A stretch of DNA of 64,000 nt. It comes from Streptomyces sp. AV19 (GTDB taxonomy: Bacteria; Actinomycetota; Actinomycetes; Streptomycetales; Streptomycetaceae). Shown piece after piece: positions 58,609 through 64,000 of the stretch. The stretch's first letter is position 1, and each line of letters starts with the position of its first letter. Where the stretch lies: NCBI RefSeq assembly GCF_015999245.1, contig NZ_JAEAMR010000022.1, positions 783,915 through 847,914 on the forward strand, in the 5' to 3' direction. The notes under the pieces were generated by a model. It was not told where the DNA came from. It worked only from the letters and a program-made list of their open reading frames with translations, and ran no database searches. The position numbers were made by a program, and so were the translations under genes.

Positions 58609-60135
58609 TCAACGAACGCCGCTTTCCTCGACGGCGTCCTGGGCCAGGGGCTCCGTGCCGGCGTCACCCGTGCCGGGGAAGGTTCTCGGTATCCGGCGCA
58701 GGGCGAATGCACCGAGTGCGGCGTGGAGGATGCCCGCGATGACGGCAGCGGCGTGCAGAGCGGTGACGAAGGCGGCCTTCGCTTCGCCGATCACGGCGGG
58801 CGCGAGGCCGGGGATCCGGAGCGTCTCGTCGAGGGTGCCGGCGAGGTCGGGTCCCTCGAGCCGGAAGACCAGGGCGGCCAGCGAGCCGAGGAGCGCGATG
58901 CCGAGCGCGTTGCCGATCTCGTTGCTGGTCTCGGCGATCGCCGCCGCGGACCCGGCACGTTCCGCGGGAACCGCGGCGACGGCGGTGTCGGCGACAACAC
59001 TGAAGGAAATGCCGTAGCCGATGCCGGCGATGACGGTGGATGCCAGGTACCAGCCGATCCCGCCGGAGACGCCGGTGGGCAGCAGCAGGAGCAGACCTGC
59101 GGCGATGAAGAAGTGGCAGGTGATGAGTGCTGCTCGGGTGCCGGTACGTGCGACCAGTGCCGGTGTGACGATGCAGGTGACGGTGAGCACGGCGGCGCCG
59201 GGGAGCGCGACGAGGGCCGCGTCCAGGACGGGCAGCCCGAGGACGGACTGGAGGTAGATACCGCCGAGGTAGGCCACTGCCGACCATGCGGCCAGCGGCA
59301 GAAGCCCGGTGATGACCGCGATCGTGAACACCCGGTCGCGGAAGAGCCGGAAGTCGATCAGCGGGTGTTCAAGGCGGAGTTGCCGCCGGGTGAACCACCC
59401 CAGGGTGACGATGCCGGCGATCCCCGTGGCCGTCGGGGCGGCGGACGGCCCCTGTGCGGCGGCGTGCTTGATCGCGTAGACGGTCAGCAGGATGCCCGCG
59501 GCGGAGAGCAGAACGCTCAGGACGTCGATGCGGCCGCTCCGGGTGGCGCGTACCTCGCGGAGCAGGATCGGGGCGAGGGCCAGGAACAGCAGGACGACGG
59601 GGAGATTGATCAGGAAGACCGATCCCCACCAGAACCTGCTCAGCAGCTGTCCGCCGATGACCGGGCCGATCGCGAACCCGGCGGCGAAGGTGGCCGCGAA
59701 GATCCCGATCGCCTGTGCTCGCCGGCGTGGGTCGGTGAACAGTTCGCCGAGTACCGCCAGCGCCGACGGCAGCAGCGTGGCACCGGCCACGCCCATCAAT
59801 GCCCGGAAGGCGATCAGCAGTTCCGGCCCGGGTGCGAACGCCGCTCCCGCCGAGGCCGCGCCGAACACCGCCGCGCCGGCCATCAGCAGCTTCAGCCGAC
59901 CGTACCGGTCGCCGATGCTGCCGAACGCGATGAGCAAGGACCCGACGGCGAATCCGTAGACGTCCAGGATCCACAACGCCTGACCGGCAGTCGGCGACAG
60001 CGCCTGGGTGACCTGGGGCATGGCCAGGAACAGGACCGAACCGTCCATCGCGACCAGCAGCACCGGGCCGGTCACCACCAGCAGACCGAGCCACTGCCGC
60101 GGACCGGGTGAGTGAGAAACGCGCTGTTCATTCAT
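58609..60135 (-). CDS. MFS drug:H+ antiporter, EmrB/QacA (14-TM) type
   Basis: 508 residues from ATG 60135. VAMDGSVLFLAMPQVTQALS and WILDVYGFAVGSLLIAFGSI, then GDRYGRLKLLMAGAAVFGAA, are the DHA2 signature motifs; AIGPVIGGQLLSRFWWGSVF is motif C. The last part has AGSAAAIAETSNEIGNALGI. Exports lipophilic drugs with protons. Divergent from an XRE regulator with a palindrome between, so likely drug-inducible. Confidence 0.9.
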   Translation of the reverse strand: MNEQRVSHSPGPRQWLGLLVVTGPVLLVAMDGSVLFLAMPQVTQALSPTAGQALWILDVYGFAVGSLLIAFGSIGDRYGRLKLLMAGAAVFGAASAGAAFAPGPELLIAFRALMGVAGATLLPSALAVLGELFTDPRRRAQAIGIFAATFAAGFAIGPVIGGQLLSRFWWGSVFLINLPVVLLFLALAPILLREVRATRSGRIDVLSVLLSAAGILLTVYAIKHAAAQGPSAAPTATGIAGIVTLGWFTRRQLRLEHPLIDFRLFRDRVFTIAVITGLLPLAAWSAVAYLGGIYLQSVLGLPVLDAALVALPGAAVLTVTCIVTPALVARTGTRAALITCHFFIAAGLLLLLPTGVSGGIGWYLASTVIAGIGYGISFSVVADTAVAAVPAERAGSAAAIAETSNEIGNALGIALLGSLAALVFRLEGPDLAGTLDETLRIPGLAPAVIGEAKAAFVTALHAAAVIAGILHAALGAFALRRIPRTFPGTGDAGTEPLAQDAVEESGVR

Positions 60136-60172
60136 GCTCCGACGGTGCGGCGCGGTCCGCTCGGCAACCAGT

Positions 60173-60185
60173 CCCATGTCATGGG
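60173..60185. promoter_or_regulatory. Perfect palindrome in MFS/XRE divergent promoter
   Basis: CCCATG-T-CATGGG, 38 bases before the MFS start and 53 before the XRE start. Candidate operator for the XRE (MmyB-like) regulator. Confidence 0.55.
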
Positions 60186-60237
60186 TACACCTCCCAGGGG
60201 CACCCGGACACGGGCCGTCGCGCCTACGCTCGCAGTC

Positions 60238-61140
60238 ATGGAGTTGGAAAGCCTCGGGGCATATCTCAAGAACCGCCGCGACCGGGTCACACCCGCCGAC
60301 GCGGGACTGCGCACCTACGGCACCGCCCGCCGCGTACCGGGCCTGCGCCGTGAGGAGCTCGCGCAGCTCGCCGGCGTGAGCGCCGGCTACTACACGCGGC
60401 TGGAACAAGGTCAGGCCGGTACGGCCTCCCGACAGGTCCTCGACGCGCTCGCAGGCGTGCTCCGGCTCGACCCGGCCGAGACGGCCCACCTGCACAACCT
60501 CGCCCGTCGGCCCACCACATCACGCCTGGTCCGTCCCCGCCCCGAAAAGCCGCACCCACGAGTGCTGGCGCTCCTGGCGTCCCTGGGCGAGACCACGCCG
60601 GCCGTCGTGCTCGGCCGCCGCGGCGACGTGCTGGCCTGGAACCGCACCGGACATGCTCTCGTCGCGGAACACATCGACTTCGACGCGCCCCACGATCTCG
60701 CGCGACGGCCGTCCGTCCCCCGGATGTTCTTCCTCGACCCCCTCACCCGCGACCTGCACCGGAACTGGGACGAACTGGCTCGAATCCATGTCGCCTACCT
60801 TCGGCTCACCGCGGGCAGGTACCCCACCGACGCCCGGCTGGCCGAACTGATCGGCGAACTCACCATGCACAGCGGCGACTTCGCCGCGCTGTGGGCCAAA
60901 GGCGACGTGGCGGACTGCACCGTGGGCACCATGCGCCTGCGACACCCGACCGTCGGAGGGGTCGACGTCGACTACCAGGTGTGGCTCCAGCCCGACAGCC
61001 CCGACCACCGGCTCGAGGTCTATACCCCCAACGACAGCGCCTCGGCCGACGCGCTGCGACTGTTGCACAGCCAAGTTGCCGATCAGCGGGAACCGGAGGC
61101 CGCCGCCCTCTCCGAGGCGTCCCGGCATCTGGACGGGTGA
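60238..61140 (+). CDS. XRE regulator with MmyB-like ligand-binding domain
   Basis: 300 residues. Residues 1-75: LGAYLKNRRDRVTPADAGLR, VPGLRREELAQLAGVSAGYY, TRLEQGQAGTASRQVLDALA; this helix-turn-helix is typical of the MmyB-like group. The rest is its PAS-like domain: TPAVVLGRRGDVLAWNRTGH, MFFLDPLTRDLHRNWDELAR, MRLRHPTVGGVDVDYQVWLQ. Family members bind fatty-acid-like ligands and control nearby transporters or dehydrogenases. Here the divergent MFS exporter is the obvious target. Confidence 0.9.
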   Translation: MELESLGAYLKNRRDRVTPADAGLRTYGTARRVPGLRREELAQLAGVSAGYYTRLEQGQAGTASRQVLDALAGVLRLDPAETAHLHNLARRPTTSRLVRPRPEKPHPRVLALLASLGETTPAVVLGRRGDVLAWNRTGHALVAEHIDFDAPHDLARRPSVPRMFFLDPLTRDLHRNWDELARIHVAYLRLTAGRYPTDARLAELIGELTMHSGDFAALWAKGDVADCTVGTMRLRHPTVGGVDVDYQVWLQPDSPDHRLEVYTPNDSASADALRLLHSQVADQREPEAAALSEASRHLDG

Positions 61141-61569
61141 CTGTCGCTCTATCACCCTCTGAAAACGGTGGGTCCACACACTGGAGGGGCGTCGACAACG
61201 TCCAGTCCCGCAACACCCGGCTCGCGGAACCCGGCGCGCCGACACCGGCGTTCCGGAACGCGGAGAGCTGCCCCGCGCCGGAGGGCGCCATCCCGTCCCC
61301 ACACGGAACGGCGCCCTTCGGCTGCCAGGTGAACGTCTCCCCCCACCGCCTGTGTCACGGATCCCCCCGTGGCGGCCGGACGGCGCCTGGCGCGGGCCTG
61401 GGGTGTCGTGGCCCGACAACGGAGTCTGCGGCTCCGGGGCGGGTGCGGGCAAAGGTCTTCGGGGCTGGCCGAATACGGACACGGGCGAACGCTTACCATC
61501 GAGCGGGACAAGTGGAGGTGAGCGTTCCTTCACCCAGCCCTCACCCCTACCCCGGAGGCCGGAGAAGCC
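61141..61569. other. Intergenic region without recognised gene
   Basis: 429 bases. I see no credible gene on either strand. The last 20 bases carry the GGAGGCCGGAGAAGCC ribosome binding site of the DUF5937 regulator. Short GC-rich inverted repeats are present but none stands out. Confidence 0.5.
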
Positions 61570-62574
61570 GTGACCCTGCGCGTGCGCTTCAGCGCCGAGG
61601 ACCTCGCCCGGGTGCGGCTGACGACGACACCCGACCCGCTCGCCGAGGCGACGTTCAGCCTGCCGCTGCTCCAGCGGAGCGGCGCGGCCGCGCTGGAGGG
61701 GTGGCGGCAGCGGTCGCTGCGGGAGTTGAGCCCGGTGGTGCGGCCGTTGCTGGAGCTGGCGCCGGCGGGGCTGGACGAGTACGTGCCGGAGGCGTTCATC
61801 CGGGTGCGCGGGTCCACGTCGCTGGAGCACAGCCTGGACGCGACCTGGAGCATGCCGCGGCACGTGTGGGCGGCCGATCTTTCGGTGGCGCGCGAGTGGC
61901 GGCCCTCCGTCCCTCGCTGGATCGACGAACTGCACGACGGTGACCGGGAGGCGACCCGGCTCGTGGACCGGGCGTTCCGCTCGTACTACGACGCGGTCGT
62001 CGCGCCGTACTGGCGGCAGCTCGCCGCGTGCGTCCAGGCGGACCGGGCGCACCGGGTCCGGCTCATGGCCGAGCACGGCGTGGAGCGGCTGCTCGCCACG
62101 CTGCACCCGTCGCTGCGCTGGGAGTCCCCGGTGCTGCACGCGCCGTGCTCGATGGACGTCGATCTGCCGCTGGAGGGGCGGGGGCTGTTGCTCACGCCGA
62201 CGTTCTTCCTGACCGCCCCGGTGTTCCGGCTGGACAGCGCGGACCCGGACGCGCCGCTGGAGGTGCGCTACCCGGTGGCGCGGGAGCTGGGCGTGTATCA
62301 GGCGGTGCTGGCGCCGACCGGAAGCGGCGACGAGCATCTGGGGCATCTGAGCGGGCTGTTGGGACGGACCCGGGCCCGCGTGCTGGACGCCGCCGCGGCC
62401 GGGGGCGGGACGGCCGAGCTCGCCCGCCGGGCGGGGATCTCCCCCGCGTCGGCGAGCGAGCACGCGACGGTCCTGCGGACGGCCGGGCTGATCACGACGC
62501 AGCGCACGGGCTCGTCGGTGCGGCACCGGCTGACGCCGCTGGGGCGGGCGCTGCTGGACGGCACGCCCTGCTGA
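61570..62574 (+). CDS. ArsR-type winged-helix regulator, DUF5937 family (second copy)
   Basis: 334 residues, the same length and domain order as the product of 29551-30555. Starts VTLRVRFSAEDLARVRLTTT; DUF5937 part includes RSYYDAVVAPYWRQLAACVQ and LEGRGLLLTPTFFLTAPVF; winged helix LLGRTRARVLDAAAAGGGTA then ELARRAGISPASASEHATVL and RTAGLITTQRTGSSVRHRLT. GTG start with a strong ribosome binding site. Converges on the HsaA-like gene with a 7-base gap. Confidence 0.86.
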   Translation: MTLRVRFSAEDLARVRLTTTPDPLAEATFSLPLLQRSGAAALEGWRQRSLRELSPVVRPLLELAPAGLDEYVPEAFIRVRGSTSLEHSLDATWSMPRHVWAADLSVAREWRPSVPRWIDELHDGDREATRLVDRAFRSYYDAVVAPYWRQLAACVQADRAHRVRLMAEHGVERLLATLHPSLRWESPVLHAPCSMDVDLPLEGRGLLLTPTFFLTAPVFRLDSADPDAPLEVRYPVARELGVYQAVLAPTGSGDEHLGHLSGLLGRTRARVLDAAAAGGGTAELARRAGISPASASEHATVLRTAGLITTQRTGSSVRHRLTPLGRALLDGTPC

Positions 62575-62581
62575 GGCGGGG

Positions 62582-63793
62582 CTACTCCGGGAGCCCGACG
62601 GCGATCGGGTTGCGCGGCTTCCCGCCGAGCAGCACGGCTCCGGAGGACTGGAGGATCTGGTCCTGCACGGTGGCGTGCTGGCACATGGTGTAGAGGTCGC
62701 GCAGGTGCCGGTCGAGCGGCGAGGGCCGGTAGACCGCCGACGTGGTGACCAGGTCGAAGAGCCGGCCGACGAAGCCGCGGACGGTGCGGAAGGCGTTGAC
62801 GCGGGCGAGGGCCGCCGACACCCGGTCGTCGGGGGTCAGTCGCTCGCCCCGGGTGAGCAGGTCCCACTGGCGCTCCAGCGTGCCGTAGACCGCGTGCCGG
62901 GCGGCCAGCAGCTCCATCTCGGCCTGGGCGACGGCCATCTGGACGCGGTACTCCTCCGGCCAGGGGGTGAGGCTCTGGCCGTCGACGCGGGTGGCGGCCA
63001 TCGCGCGGACGTGGTCGAGGGCGGCCCGGCCGACGCCGAGGGCGACACCGGGCATGGTGCGCAGGATCGCGTCGGGCTCGGCCTCGGGGCCGGGGACGAC
63101 GGGGTTGGCGAAGCTGAGGGTGTGCTCCTCGGGGACGAAGATCCCGTCGGCCGCGTAGTCCCGGCTGCCGCTGCCCGCCAGTCCCGTGCTGTGCCAGGTG
63201 TCGATCACCTCGAACTGCTCGGGGCGGCCCACGACGATGCGCCAGTGGGCGCGGCCGCCGCGCGGGCCGGGGTTGGGCTCCGGCTTGCCGTCGGCGTCAT
63301 GGACGAGGACGCCGGCGATGACCCGGTCGGCGTGGGTGATGGCGCTGCCGAACTGCCAGCGGCCGGTGACCTTGAAGCCGCCGGGGACCCGCTCGGCACG
63401 TCCCCGGGGCGGGATCGCGCCCGCGGTGATCATGTCGAGTCCGGGGAACAGCTCGCGGGCCGCGTCCTCGGCCAGGTAGGCGGCGAAGATGCCGCTGTCC
63501 ATCCCGACCATGGCGCACCAGGCGGCCGAGGCGTCGCCGGTGGCGAGGGCCTCGATGACCTCGGTCCGCTCGGCGGGGGTCATCACCGGGCCCTGCCATG
63601 CCTTCGGGTAGGCCATGCGGAAGACGCCGGTGGCGCGCAGGAGTTCCACGACGTCGTCGGGGAGCCTCCGGGCCTGTTCTATCTCCTCGGAGCGGGCCGC
63701 CAGCAGCGGGGCGGCCTCCTTGGCCCGGCGGAGGATCTCCTCGCCGGTCAGCGGGGCGCGGGACGTCCCGGGCGCGATGTCTGTCACGGGCAT
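62582..63793 (-). CDS. Acyl-CoA dehydrogenase-like flavin monooxygenase (HsaA type)
   Basis: 403 residues. PLLAARSEEIEQARRLPDDV, VFRMAYPKAWQGPVMTPAER, GDASAAWCAMVGMDSGIFAA, then GAIPPRGRAERVPGGFKVTG and RWQFGSAITHADRVI, GLAGSGSRDYAADGIFVPEE, and the C-terminal helices VNAFRTVRGFVGRLFDLVTT. These fit the two-component flavin-dependent oxygenase branch (HsaA, indole/phenol hydroxylases, natural-product hydroxylases) more than true acyl-CoA dehydrogenases. Needs a flavin reductase, not seen here. The upstream gene is cut by the window. Confidence 0.85.
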   Translation of the reverse strand: MPVTDIAPGTSRAPLTGEEILRRAKEAAPLLAARSEEIEQARRLPDDVVELLRATGVFRMAYPKAWQGPVMTPAERTEVIEALATGDASAAWCAMVGMDSGIFAAYLAEDAARELFPGLDMITAGAIPPRGRAERVPGGFKVTGRWQFGSAITHADRVIAGVLVHDADGKPEPNPGPRGGRAHWRIVVGRPEQFEVIDTWHSTGLAGSGSRDYAADGIFVPEEHTLSFANPVVPGPEAEPDAILRTMPGVALGVGRAALDHVRAMAATRVDGQSLTPWPEEYRVQMAVAQAEMELLAARHAVYGTLERQWDLLTRGERLTPDDRVSAALARVNAFRTVRGFVGRLFDLVTTSAVYRPSPLDRHLRDLYTMCQHATVQDQILQSSGAVLLGGKPRNPIAVGLPE

Positions 63794-63845
63794 CGTGTCA
63801 TCACTTTCCGACGTAGCGTCATATAGGTCTTGATATGGGAGGGGT

Positions 63846-64000
63846 TCAGACCTTGCGCCAGCGGGGCACCCACGCCCCGTCCTCGACCTGGAAGTCGGAG
63901 AAGAGCGCCGGGGCCTCGGCGCGTACGATCTCCCCGATCCGGCCGAAGACCAGCCGGATCTCCTCCTCGGCGCCGGGCGCGGTGCGCGCCTCGATCAGAT
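63846..64000 (-). CDS. Partial gene, C-terminus only
   Basis: The frame enters from the right edge and ends at a TGA (63846-63848). The visible 50 residues read LIEARTAPGAEEEIRLVFGR then IGEIVRAEAPALFSDFQVED and GAWVPRWRKV. Good codon bias. I cannot assign a family from this tail. It is upstream of the HsaA-like gene on the same strand with a 52-base gap. Confidence 0.65.
   Translation of the reverse strand, partial: LIEARTAPGAEEEIRLVFGRIGEIVRAEAPALFSDFQVEDGAWVPRWRKV

Overview
The window is high-GC, strongly GC3-biased actinobacterial DNA and almost certainly comes from a Streptomyces chromosome. Pointers are GTG starts with purine-rich ribosome binding sites, a mycothiol-dependent enzyme family, XRE/DUF5753 plus DUF6879 gene sets, the SpoIIE-phosphatase signalling style, a secreted sphingomyelinase C, and a dispersed intergenic repeat family. 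No rRNA, tRNA or CRISPR array was seen.

Layout. 1-4.1 kb: small oxidoreductase/hydrolase genes and a secreted erythromycin-esterase-like protein. 4.1-8.8 kb: an ABC-F ATPase divergent from cydAB (cytochrome bd oxidase). 8.9-14 kb: small secreted protein, MMPL transporter, UbiA-like prenyltransferase, sphingomyelinase. 14.4-19.5 kb: an accessory region with a dienelactone-hydrolase-like gene, a dead tyrosine integrase, an XRE regulator with three tiny genes, and head-to-head fragments of GntR, zinc-ribbon and NUDIX genes. This looks like the wreck of an actinomycete integrative element. 19.5-25.8 kb: GNAT, a MacB-type ABC transporter, a YbaK-type deacylase divergent from an XRE-cupin regulator, and a DNA ligase. 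25.8-28.6 kb: a damaged stretch with a truncated transglycosylase gene, a 47-base G run, a repeat copy, a 5'-truncated ABC ATPase domain, a LuxR regulator and an MFS remnant.

28.6-36.5 kb: serine hydrolase, ArsR/DUF5937 regulator, Tat-exported flavin amine-oxidase-like protein, methyltransferase remnant, secreted S1 protease, secreted M28 aminopeptidase, GNAT. 36.6-39.7 kb: DUF6879/XRE-DUF5753 cluster with two copies of a promoter-proximal direct repeat, flanked by gene remnants. 39.7-46.4 kb: SMP-30-like protein, MFS exporter, polysaccharide deacetylase, SDR, and an M64 peptidase carrying seven propeller-like repeats. 46.5-49.5 kb: a 38-residue acidic microprotein and a Cache-PAS-GAF-SpoIIE-HATPase signalling protein.

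49.7-58.5 kb links B12 and C2 metabolism. metE (B12-independent methionine synthase) lies behind a clear cobalamin riboswitch, the aceA-aceB glyoxylate-bypass genes follow, and cbtBA (cobalt uptake) sits behind a second cobalamin-type leader. Low B12 should therefore raise both cobalt uptake and B12-free methionine synthesis. 58.6-64 kb: an MFS/XRE divergent pair, a second DUF5937 regulator, an HsaA-like flavoprotein and a truncated gene at the edge.

The best leads are the M64 peptidase-propeller pair, the acidic microprotein, the shared operator-like repeats of the DUF5753 cluster, several enzymes whose key catalytic residue is replaced, and the hairpin repeats that sit at convergent gene ends.
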